Positions 1 through 9,189 of a stretch of DNA of 64,000 bases are shown here, piece after piece. The stretch spans positions 150,176,961-150,240,960 of the forward strand of contig OZ038382.1 in NCBI GenBank assembly GCA_964036045.1. Reading direction: 5' to 3'. How positions within the stretch are numbered: the stretch's first letter is position 1; each line of letters opens with the position of its first letter. A program made the translations under genes and the position numbers. The notes beneath the pieces are model-generated. The model was not told where the DNA came from. It did no database searches and was given only the letters and a program-made list of their open reading frames with translations. The DNA is from Eutreptiella sp. 'Long Island Sound 2002' (taxonomy: Eukaryota; Euglenozoa; Euglenophyceae; Eutreptiales; Eutreptiaceae).

Positions 1-851
1 CACTCCAGAGTGCCATTCACAACACGGAGGGAGGCTACGAAGTCCTTGTTAGGGCGCGGGGGAGGGGGAGGGTGGTCGCCCTCCGCCGCAGTGAGCCACC
101 GGTGCGCCCGGGCCGCCGCGCTTAGGGGCTCGTGGAGGAGTTGCTCCAGCCGGTGGTTGCGAAGCTCCCACGCGAAGTCCCCCAGCCGGAGCATGTGGTG
201 GAGGAAATCGTCCACTGAGGTCCCTCCCGGCGGGTCGTATCGGGTTGTGGCGCGGAGCTGCGCCTCCGCGTCCTCGGGCACCAGTCCGGAGCAGAACACC
301 TCCGTCCACGTGGCGCCTGCGGAGCGCCACGAGGCCACCCACAGGGCCTTGTCCCCAGGTGGGAGGTGGCGGGCCGCCTCGTGTACCGCCTGGCGGTAGT
401 GGGGCCAGAGGAGCCGCGAGTGGGTGCAGCCCACGTGCATGTGCACCGGGGTCTCTTCCGGGCCGCCGCAGAAAAGGCACAGTTGCGGGACGATGGCGAC
501 GCCGGAGAGCCGCTCCTTCCGGACGCGGAGCCTGCGCTGCACCGGCGTGTGGCTGTCTGGGGCCGGCAGCGCCCGGCGGTTGGTGGCCGCCGCGGTGAGG
601 TCCCGGGCGTGGACGTAGGCCGTGGCGTGGGCCGCGCCCAAAGGTGTGTGTCCCCGGTGCGTCAGCGCATGGTCCGTCTGCGCCCGTTGCGCGACCTCGC
701 CGAGCACCCGCATCGTGGGGGGCCGTAGATCGAGATGGCCGTCACGGCCGGCGACAATGAGTTGGGCGTGGCCAGGGTCCGGGGGCGTGTTCTGCAAGAC
801 GGTGTCCTGGGACGCCGCCCAGTCCGCCTTGTGCAGTAGGGCGTCACTGTG
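1..851 (-). CDS. LINE ORF2, C-terminal part: RNase H end and CCHC zinc finger (runs off the window)
   Basis: The third minus frame is open from about 851 to position 1. It starts with SDALLHKADWAA, which looks like the last RNase H motif (N/H-D-x-A-D-x-L-A). It then encodes CLFCGGPEETPVHMHVGC, an exact C-x2-C-x8-H-x4-C finger like the zf-RVT finger found C-terminal in many LINE proteins. The frame lacks an early ATG and continues past the left edge, which is why it is easy to overlook. Its join to the upstream RT frame needs one indel near 852. Confidence 0.8.
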
Positions 852-853
852 GT

Positions 854-3800
854 GCGAGGTGCCTCGACGTACCAGAACGGGTGCCCGGCGTGTTGCCCCC
901 GCGCGCACAGGCCGTCCCGGAGCCACCTCAGGGGCATCTGGTTGACCACCTTCGCTGCACCCGCGGGGACCCCCGTGGTTCGCTCGCGATCTGCGTGCCG
1001 CAGGAGGTGGAGGATGACTTCGGCGTCCACCGTGTGGACCCATGGTCTGTGTGCACCGTAATGTAGGGGGAGGGAGGCGGCCACCCCCTCTCCGTCGGGC
1101 ACCGTGCCCGAGATGGCCACCGCCCACGTGCGGGTGAGGTCGGCGGCGAGAGCGACGCTGGTGGCGTGTTTGCAGGGTCCGCCCCCGGACGCGTCAGAGG
1201 AGGTGTGTCCCCAGGCCTCCGGGATCCAGTAGTATCCGGTGGGGCTGAGCCACCCCGCGTTGAGGTCGGTGGAGTGCCACCGGACGTCGGGGTGGCTGTG
1301 GGTCAGTTGGTCCACGCTCAGCGCCCTGGTGTCGCCTGGGCTGATCGCCGGGTGGTCGTGCAGCCGGATCTCCGCTCCGGCGACCGTGCTTGCCCAGGAC
1401 CGTAGCGCCGTCACATGTTCCTTGAGCCACGCCGGGCCCCCGCGCTGGTGTACCACCAGGTGTCCTGTGTCCTCCGGACGGTCCTCCAGCGCGTGCACTG
1501 CCACGTGTGGGTCGTGCGGCACCCCCGTAGCCACCAGTAGGGCGGTGCCACGGGGGAGCCCACGGGGTTCGGGCTGGCCTGCCCCCACTTGCACTATCAC
1601 CCACTCGGCCCGGAGCTGCGCTTGTCCCGTCGCTTGGGTGCATTGGTCGTCTGTGGTCACCAGCCACAACGGCGTCGGCGCGTGGGGCCGGGGGCGTAAG
1701 GGCTCTGGCCACGCCACGTCCGCGTTAGGCTCTTGGTGCTCGCTTTCCGCGAGTACGTCGCGGAGGATGTACATGAGGGCCGCTGGCGGGTGGTACGCCG
1801 CCCCCCGCGTGGGGGGGGACAGGCCGTCCCGGCGGCAGTAGCCCCCGACGTGGAGGTGCAGGACGTCCGGGGTCACCCGTGGGCCGGTGTGGGCGTCCTG
1901 CTTAGCCCTCGTGGGGTGGACGAGTCTCAGGCGGGGGTCCCGTGTGCCGGTGGTGTGGAAGAGGTGGGCCAGGGCATCGCGCCACCCGGGGTGGTTGGTG
2001 GGCCCTTGCTCACGGCGGCAATAGTGGAGGTGTTCATCGGCGCATTGGTTGAGGCACTCCCGCACCGCCGTCGGCCACGGATCGTCGTTGTCGGGGAAGG
2101 GGTGGCGTGGCCCGTGGTGCCCATGCCACGGCGTCGCGTGTGGCACCGTCAGGCGGCACGTGTCGCGGTGTCGCAGCTTGGCGGTGCGCAGCGTGACGAT
2201 TTTGCCCGGCAGGGACTGTAGTTGGACATGAGCTGCCCTGGGGCACGCGATGGGGTTGTACATCCCCACTCCCAGGGTCGCCAGGGCCCGGGGTATGCGG
2301 TGGACCCAGCCGCCCCCCGCCAGCGTCGCGAACTCCGGGACGGGGTAGTGCACCTCGGGGCATATTCCGTGCGCGCCGGCTATCTCCGAGAACATCTTGG
2401 TGACCTCGGCGCGCACGGAGGTTGCGCGGTGGTGGACGAGTGTACCCACGAGGGCCACCGCTGCCTGCTGGCACCGCGTGGGCACCCGTGTGAGCCCCAG
2501 GGTCCGGTCATCCTGCAGGCTGTCCCGCGAGGCGTCGAAGGCGTACCGTGCCCTGTCCTTCGCGACCTGGACCGTGATGTGGTCCAGGTGGCGTGCAGTG
2601 TCGGAGTCGTCGGCGATGAAAGGGGCGACGTACTGCGTCACCCCTCCGAGGATCGCCAGGATGACGTCCTGCACCACTTTCGGTGGCGCGAGGGTGTTAA
2701 GGCACCAGTGGTGCACTGCCGCCAGGCGTAGCCGGTGCTTGCGCTGCAGGGAGAACTCCCCGTCCGGCTGCAGCTGGAGTCCCAGGTAGGGGACGGAGTC
2801 CGCCGCTGGTACCCAGTACCACGGGTTTTCCAGGTGGGGGCAGAGGCGCAGCTGCAGGCCCGGGACCCCCTCCGTGGTGGCCATGGCGCACTTGCGGGGG
2901 TTGAGCTCCATGCCCATCATCCCCAGGTACGCGGCCACCGCCTCCACGCCCTCGACGAAGTGCTGCAGCGTGTGGGCCACCACCAGCAGGTCGTCGATAT
3001 AGGCCTGGATGAGGCCGTGCTCGGCCCCTCCCGGCGGGCGCAGGCGGTGCCCCTGTGCCCTGAGCAGGGGCTCCAGGAGGAGCGCGTACAGCAGGGGGCT
3101 CTCGGGGTTGCCCTGCCGGACGCCGCGTAGCATGTAGACGGGCTGCGTTAGCCCGTGTGCTGTGACGATGCGCAGCCTGGCGCACGTGCGGAGGAAGAGC
3201 AGGAGGTCAATGACGTCCGGCGGCACGGAGAGGTGGCGCAGGATGAGGTGGAGGGCGCCGTGTGGGGCGGTGTCGAAGGCCTTGCGGGCGTCGAAGGAGA
3301 AGACGTAGTTGGGCCTTCCCCGCTGGAGCTGCCGCTGCGCCATGAACAGCGGGGGGCCTGTGTTGGAGCCAGGGAGGGCCCCCTGCTGCCAGTCGCTGAC
3401 CACCCCGTGCCGTGTGAGCACCTCCGTGATGCGCTGGATGAGGGGGCCCGGGAGCAGCTTCATGTCCAGCTGGCCCAGGGCTATGGGCCTGTAGTCGTCC
3501 AGTCTGGCAGAGCCCGGTACCTTGGGGCTGAGCCAGATGTGCGCGTCCCTCCAGTGCATCGGTGGCGGGGCGCCGCGGAGGATGGCCCGGTAGGAGTGGA
3601 CCAGGAGCCACTGAACGGGTGCCGGGAGGGCTTTGATGAAGCGGGCCTCCACGTGGTTAGGACCTGGGGCCTTGCCATCGGCCTTGTCCAGGGCGGACTT
3701 CAGGTCCTGCATGGAGTACTGCTGGACCTGTGTCCAGGCTCCCTCAGGGACCCGGGGGACGTGGCGGCCGAGGACCGCCTGGAAACCCGGGAGGTCCACC

Positions 3801-4513
3801 GGGCGTTTGTCATACAGTTCTCGCCAGAAGGCGCGAACTGCGAACATCACGTCGTGGGCCTCCGTGAGGAGCGTTTGGGTGTTGGGAACCCGCACGTTCC
3901 AGAGGCCTGACGGGCCTGGGGCCTCTACCTCTATGGCTCCCCGCACGGCTTTCCATCGCTGGGCGATGTCGGGGGCGTGGCGGCGCCAGAAGTCCTTGAT
4001 GGCGCGCTTGCGGTCTGCCGCCAGGAGGGCGCGGAGCTGGCGAATGTCCTCCTCGAGGGCGGCTGCTTGCCTCTCCAGCTCCTCCTGCAGCTGGCCCTGC
4101 GTTGTCGGGCGGAACCCGGGCGACACACCCTGCAGTTCCTCCGTGAGCCGGAGCGCCGCCTCGGACCGGATGCCATGCCTGGCCGCGTCCGCCTGGTACG
4201 CTGCCGGGGCGCGCGCTGCCAGGGTGTCATAGCGGAGAACCGCTGCCTGGAGCTGCTTTCCGCTCTCCGGGAGGTCCCCCACCGCCGGGTCCGTTCCCGC
4301 CGGATACGGCTGCCGGCGTCCCACCACGCGCGCCAGGGCGTCATTCGTCGCGTGGAGGTGTTCGAACACCTTGTCCACCGCAGCCGCGGGCGTGGACCCG
4401 TAGTCGTGCTGCTCTGCGGGACCCAGCCAGGGCGCAAGGGAGGGTTCATCCTGCGCGGCGGTGACCGCCGCCCACAGGCAGTGCTGGACGGGCGCGGCCT
4501 CGCATCGTACGGG
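854..4513 (-). CDS. LINE ORF2, central part: reverse transcriptase and RNase H-like domain
   Basis: The frame opens with a coiled-coil-like linker rich in Glu, Gln and Arg. The RT follows, with motif A FDARKAFD (about 3,270), motif B GVRQGNPESP, motif C YIDD (about 2,995) and motif D MELNPRKC, all apparently intact. A thumb and connector follow. An RNase H-like stretch has SSDASGGG (about 1,180) and HTVDAEVI (about 1,010), matching the first and third acidic motifs of LINE RNase H. The frame then stops at 662, but homology shifts to the third frame near 852, inside the RNase H end. Synthesis of cDNA at the nicked target is the family role. Confidence 0.9.
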
Positions 4514-4515
4514 AG

Positions 4516-5412
4516 GAGGCGGCCCTCCGTGTGGCTGTAGGGGCCGGGCATCGCCGCGCGTCCCGCTGCGCTGAGGAGGCCCGGCAGGGCCAGGCGGACC
4601 GGGAGGTGGTCCGAGCCGACCACCTGGGGGTGTGCCATGCCGCGAGCCCAGACGCTCTCCCGCAGGGACCACGGCAGGAGGGGCTCGTTGACCAGGAAGG
4701 TGTCCACCCTGTGCTGGGACGGGTGGAGCGTGGGGGTCATGTCCTCCTCGCCGCCTGCCGCGGCTCTTTCGAAGCTGCAGGCTTCCCAGCCCGCTCGGAA
4801 ATGCTCCGTGGCCGGGTTGGCGGGGACATCCATGTAGATGTTGGTGTCGCCGGCGATGACCACTGGGTGCCTCCCGCCGAGGCTGCGTGCCGTGGCATAC
4901 ATTTGTATGTCGGCCCAGAACGCCGCCCGTCCCGCCCACGGGGAGCAACCTGCTTGCGGCCCATGGACGTTGATGAGGGTGAGGCCTCCCCCGTCCGTGC
5001 GGATCTCCAGGGCCGCGGCCTTCCCGGGGACAATTTCCGTGAAGCTGAGCACCCCGTGCTCCGCCACGTACTTGCTGCTGACCGCGGTGAGGAGACCCCC
5101 CCCTCTCGAGGTGGAGGTGGCCCCCGTCTCCGCCAGCCGGCTGCTGAAGTAGGCGGTGTACCCCTTGTCCCGGAGCGCCGCGGCCACGTGCATCTCCTGC
5201 GCCCTGGTGGCGATCCCCGTTTCCTGGAGCATGATGGCAAAGCCCCCCTCCTGGGGCAGCATGCCGGTGATGAGGTGCTCCTTGTCGGTGCAGGCCGCCG
5301 GCCCCCGGCGCCGCCGGAGTGTGTCCCGGAGGGACCGGTCTGGCGGCACGAGGCCGTTGCGCAGGTTCCACGAGAGGAGCCACAGGACGTCGCCCGTCGT
5401 GTCCTCCTGGAG
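4516..5412 (-). CDS. LINE ORF2, N-terminal part: APE-like endonuclease
   Basis: This frame encodes an exonuclease-endonuclease-phosphatase (APE) domain that nicks target DNA for target-primed reverse transcription. Motifs occur in the usual order: LLSWNLRNGL, QETG, NVHGP, GDTN (family GDFN), HRVD and GSDHLPV. Every catalytic position I can align is present. The domain directly follows the ORF1 stop in the same frame. Near 4,513 the useful frame moves by one base to the RT frame, consistent with loss of one nucleotide. Past that point this frame runs on to 3,931 as non-homologous sequence. Confidence 0.88.
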
Positions 5413-5415
5413 TCA
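5404..5415 (-). promoter_or_regulatory. candidate leaky stop: ORF1 TGA-CTC in frame with ORF2
   Basis: The ORF1 stop is TGA at 5,413-5,415 followed by CTC CAG. The reading frame then continues without interruption into the endonuclease, reaching the APE start motif SWN about 13 codons later. No ATG precedes that motif. UGA followed by C (UGA-CUN) is a known readthrough-prone context. Readthrough, or reinitiation at a non-ATG codon, would therefore join ORF1 to ORF2. This is inference. Confidence 0.4.
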
Positions 5416-8400
5416 GCTATCCCGCATCGGCATCGCCGCCGGGTTCGCTGGCGGCGCCAGGGTATCTGGGTGCGCCGCATCCGCTGAGCCCGTTCCCAGC
5501 GGGGCCCACAGGGGGGCCCGGGGGACCGGGGGAGCCAGGGGGGCCAGGGGGGCCAGCCCCGCGGGGATGGACATGGACCCTGGTGGGGCCGCACCGCCGG
5601 CCCCCGGGGCCGCTCCGGGTGCCTCCTCACCTCCATCTGCGTGGTCGGCTGCCTGGGGCGGGGGGCGCCGGGTGTACGGGGCGTGCCACGGGGACCTCCG
5701 TGCTCTCCCCTGCAGGATGTTGGCGGCCGCCTCCTTGTCGTCTGCCGGGGCCGCAGCGTGCACCGCGTGCCACGCCAGGTGTTCCAGCATTGCCCCGCTG
5801 GTGTAGTACTTGTCCGCACACAGGGGGCATTTCGTCAGCTCCGTGGCCCCTCGCGCCGGGGGGAGCTGCACTGACTTCCGAATGGCGCCCTCCGCCGCTG
5901 GTTCGAAGGGCAGGTTGGCCAGCGGCACCGTGTGTGGTGCCAGCGTGCGGCCCGGGGCCGCCGCATCGAGGGCTCGCGTCGCGGGCGCGGGCCCGAGGCC
6001 TCGGGCGGCATCGCGCTGCGCGTCTGCTTGCAGCCACGTTTGCCAGTGCGTGGAGCCGATTTGGCGGTCGGGTTTGCTCCTCCATCGCAGGTCGTGGAAG
6101 GCCTGTAGCCAGTGGTACACCGTGGTCGGGACCGCCAGCTGGAGCTCCAGGTCGGCGGGGTGCGCCGCTGCCGGCCACACTCCCGGCCTCGCCGCCCGGG
6201 CGTTGTCCTTCAGCCTGACCTGGAGCAGGAGGGCGTGGTGTTCGCCCTCCCGCAGCGCCTTGATGATCATGCGGGTGCAGTCTGCCACGCGGATCACGGC
6301 TTCGGGCCCCGGCAGGCGTTCGGGGTCGCAGACGACGATGTGCGCGTCCGCCAGGCTGAACATGCAGACCACCCACTGTGGGTTCTGCTGACCCCGTTGG
6401 GCCACCGCCAGGGTAGCCGCTGGGCGGGCGTGCGTGATGGGCCCCGCGTGGAGGTCCGGGACGTCCGTGGCCCTGATGGCGTCTCCGTGCCACGCGGCCC
6501 GTAGATGCTCCTCCTGGTCGGGGCTCCACACCAGTGTGGGGGGGCTGACCCACCCCGGTTCCTGCCTCTTGTTGGGGGCGCTGACAGTGTGTAGCAGGAC
6601 CGCCAGCGGCCAGGGGTCCGCCGACATATAGTAGGCCTGGGTGGGCCCCAGTCGCCAGTCGACGTGGGGCAGGGGCGGGAAAGCCCCCTGCCTGGCGGTG
6701 CTGTGCCAGACCGTCCATCGGCCTCCGGCCAGGACGTGCGACCGGTACCCTCCGGCGTGTCCGTGTATGATGGCTTGGTAGCCTGCCGTCTGCAGTACCA
6801 GTGCCTCCCCCTGCTTAGGCCCGGGCGGGGGTGCGCCATCGCCCGCACCCCAGACGCGGGTGCGCCCGCGGAGTGTGGCATGCCACGGGTCTGGTGCATC
6901 GCGCTGCAGCCCTTGTATGCATCCCGCAATTTGCGCCGGGCCGTGGTGGTGGACGAAGCTCTCCCCGCCGTCTGCTAGCAACGCCGCCGCGACGACGTAT
7001 AGTTGCTCCGCCGTGAGGGGTGCCGTCGGCTCGTGCGTCGCGGCCAGCCGTCGGGGCCGCGTGTCGCGGCAGGGGACGTGGGGCAGCAGTTGCGCCGGCC
7101 ACGCCGCCACTGGATCCATGGTGACGGCCGCGACCGCGGACGCCAGCGCCGTGCGGTCCGTGGGTCTGTACTGCCGGAGTCCCGTGGTATCTCGGGTGAG
7201 GTGCCTGCAGGCTGCCATCCAGGCCACCGCTCCGCAGTTCGTGCAGTCCGGTTCGGCACCACTCGCATCGTCGCCTCCCCATTGCTGTACCGTGGTGGCG
7301 GTGTCGAGCGGGGGGCCCCGCTGTAGCGCCTCCGGGCCCTGCCCCGGCGGGAGGGCGGGCGGGATTGGCTGCGGGTAGTTTTGCGCGCCCTGGCGCTCCG
7401 GGTGCGTGTGGTACGGGTTTTGCCGGCGGTGTTCCGGGGCTGCCCGTGGCTGGAAGAGGAGTTGGTGCAGGTACCAGTGGCCCTCCGCGGTGGACGGATT
7501 GCGGAGCGTTAGCCACTGTTCCACCACGCCTCCTGGGTGCGCGGCTTCGACGCGGCGCTGCAACCCCAGGCGGCCTAGGCGGTTGGACGTGCCCGCTGGT
7601 GGGATGTGTGCTTGCGGGTAGAGCACCCGCAGCGGCTCCAGCGCCAGGTCCAGCACTTCGTCGTTGAGCTGCTTCGTGAGGGCCGACGCCCTGTGTAGGG
7701 CGTGGAGGATCCCGGGTGTGGGGGCCGTGAGCTGTTCGAGCACCGGTCCCGGCGGGTACCGCGTACCCGGGTTCGTTAGCCACTCCCTGGTGTGGCTCAG
7801 TACGGCCTTCCACACGTCCCTTGTAAAGGCGTGCTGGGGGGCCAATGAGGGGACCATCCGTAGGAGGCGGTGGCACGCCGGCGGCGATCGCATGGGCTGT
7901 GGGGCGGCCGCCGTGATCCACCTGCACGCCGTGCCCGGCACGATCGCCCCCCATTCCACGGTCCCCATGCCCTTGGCATGGATCAGCGCCTGGCCTTGGA
8001 CCATGGGGAAATAGGGGCTCGAGCGCCCCTTCCCTTCCTTCCACCGTACCCAGGCGGTCCCCGCCTGCAGGCTGCGGAGCAGGGCCACGCCGGGGAGGAG
8101 CGGCTGCGGGAAGGTCCCCTTGACGGCCTGGGTGGCGTGGGCCAAGGTGCCCATGGGCAAGTACCACAACGGGAGGGTCCAGGGGCCCGGCAGTGGTTGC
8201 GCCACCCCTGCGTCCCATCGCCACTCGGAGTCTGGCGGGCCGGCCGGGACCGTGCCCGTCTGCAGGAAGTGGCGCGCCTGCTTGTCGGGGTGCCGTTGGA
8301 GGGTTGCCGCGAGGCTGAGCCCCTCTGCCGCTGGTGCCACCGGGAGGCCGCCCCGGGGCCTGCGCCAGGGGTATTCCTGGTCGGCCCGCCAAGTGTGGAG

Positions 8401-9108
8401 GTCCCGGGCGATGTCCTCCGCGGTCCCTGTGGGGGCGTCCTCTGGTGCCAGGTGCCACATGACGGCGAGCACCGCCCATGTGGAAAAGGGCCACGCCCGC
8501 GGGGGGGTGTACACCTGGATGGTCCACTGTGGGCACGCCCGCCGCACGCGGGACGCGTGGAGCACCCCTCGGACCATGTCCGCCGCCAGGACCAGCACCA
8601 TTCCCGAGGGATCCACAATGATCCCCTCTGCGGGTCCACCGTGGCGGCCCCGGGTATGCAAGGCCACTGCCGCCTGTCCCGCGTGGGTGACTCGGTCGAC
8701 GGCCTCCTGGATGTTCACGCTGCCGCGCGCGGTCTCATCCAGGATCCAGCCCTGCGTCGCCCCGTAGCGTAGGGCGGCGCGTGCGGCTGCGGGCTTCACC
8801 TCGGGCAACGCTCCGTCGTCGGCATTGGGCTGGGGGTGCTGTTTGGGGCACCAGCCTTCGCCGGTGCAATGGCCCCGTTTCCACGCGGGGCAGATCGCGG
8901 GTACGCTGTCCGCCGGCGGCGCAGGTTCCGCGGGCGCGTCCCCCGTGGGGGGCTCCGGCAATGCTTCCAGGTCGGAGTCTGTGCCCGCGTCCCCTTGTGG
9001 GGGGTCTCCTTCGCCGTCTCTGAGTCCCAGCGCCCTGATGACCTCGTGTGCTTCGTCCAGCGTCGGAGATCGGGGGCGTGTCTTGCGTGGTGCCGCGGGT
9101 TCCGCCAT
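5413..9108 (-). CDS. LINE ORF1 protein: CCCH and C2H2 zinc fingers, USP-like middle region
   Basis: An uninterrupted ORF of about 1,231 residues, taken from the ATG at 9,106-9,108. An in-frame ATG at 9,213 lies in monomer-derived sequence and gives a low-complexity leader, so I prefer the internal start. A CCCH finger (C-x7-C-x5-C-x3-H) is encoded near 8,840-8,896 and a C2H2 finger (C-x2-C-x12-H-x3-H) near 5,770-5,830. Both suggest RNA or DNA binding by an ORF1 RNP protein. The middle resembles a ubiquitin-specific protease: a Cys-box-like stretch around GAVAWMAAC (about 7,210-7,250) and a His-box-like stretch HAGGYRSHVLAGGRW (about 6,717-6,765). The expected catalytic Cys and His are Ala and Tyr. 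The finger calls are direct; the protease likeness is by eye. The ORF ends at a TGA in the same frame as the endonuclease. Confidence 0.82.
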   Translation of the reverse strand: MAEPAAPRKTRPRSPTLDEAHEVIRALGLRDGEGDPPQGDAGTDSDLEALPEPPTGDAPAEPAPPADSVPAICPAWKRGHCTGEGWCPKQHPQPNADDGALPEVKPAAARAALRYGATQGWILDETARGSVNIQEAVDRVTHAGQAAVALHTRGRHGGPAEGIIVDPSGMVLVLAADMVRGVLHASRVRRACPQWTIQVYTPPRAWPFSTWAVLAVMWHLAPEDAPTGTAEDIARDLHTWRADQEYPWRRPRGGLPVAPAAEGLSLAATLQRHPDKQARHFLQTGTVPAGPPDSEWRWDAGVAQPLPGPWTLPLWYLPMGTLAHATQAVKGTFPQPLLPGVALLRSLQAGTAWVRWKEGKGRSSPYFPMVQGQALIHAKGMGTVEWGAIVPGTACRWITAAAPQPMRSPPACHRLLRMVPSLAPQHAFTRDVWKAVLSHTREWLTNPGTRYPPGPVLEQLTAPTPGILHALHRASALTKQLNDEVLDLALEPLRVLYPQAHIPPAGTSNRLGRLGLQRRVEAAHPGGVVEQWLTLRNPSTAEGHWYLHQLLFQPRAAPEHRRQNPYHTHPERQGAQNYPQPIPPALPPGQGPEALQRGPPLDTATTVQQWGGDDASGAEPDCTNCGAVAWMAACRHLTRDTTGLRQYRPTDRTALASAVAAVTMDPVAAWPAQLLPHVPCRDTRPRRLAATHEPTAPLTAEQLYVVAAALLADGGESFVHHHGPAQIAGCIQGLQRDAPDPWHATLRGRTRVWGAGDGAPPPGPKQGEALVLQTAGYQAIIHGHAGGYRSHVLAGGRWTVWHSTARQGAFPPLPHVDWRLGPTQAYYMSADPWPLAVLLHTVSAPNKRQEPGWVSPPTLVWSPDQEEHLRAAWHGDAIRATDVPDLHAGPITHARPAATLAVAQRGQQNPQWVVCMFSLADAHIVVCDPERLPGPEAVIRVADCTRMIIKALREGEHHALLLQVRLKDNARAARPGVWPAAAHPADLELQLAVPTTVYHWLQAFHDLRWRSKPDRQIGSTHWQTWLQADAQRDAARGLGPAPATRALDAAAPGRTLAPHTVPLANLPFEPAAEGAIRKSVQLPPARGATELTKCPLCADKYYTSGAMLEHLAWHAVHAAAPADDKEAAANILQGRARRSPWHAPYTRRPPPQAADHADGGEEAPGAAPGAGGAAPPGSMSIPAGLAPLAPLAPPVPRAPLWAPLGTGSADAAHPDTLAPPANPAAMPMRDS

Positions 9109-9189
9109 TGCTATGTCGCTGTGTCTAAGAGCAGGGGGCGGGGTGCGGATGTCCCGTGGCCGGTGCGTTGCTGCGTTGGTGCGTTGCTC

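Noticed and set aside
1-5383. R2-type (restriction-like endonuclease) LINE
   Set aside because: The endonuclease is APE-type and N-terminal to the RT; no C-terminal restriction-like domain was seen.
1166-8772. Many plus-strand ORFs, some over 200 codons
   Set aside because: Antisense shadows of the GC-rich LINE ORFs; the minus strand holds all recognisable motifs.
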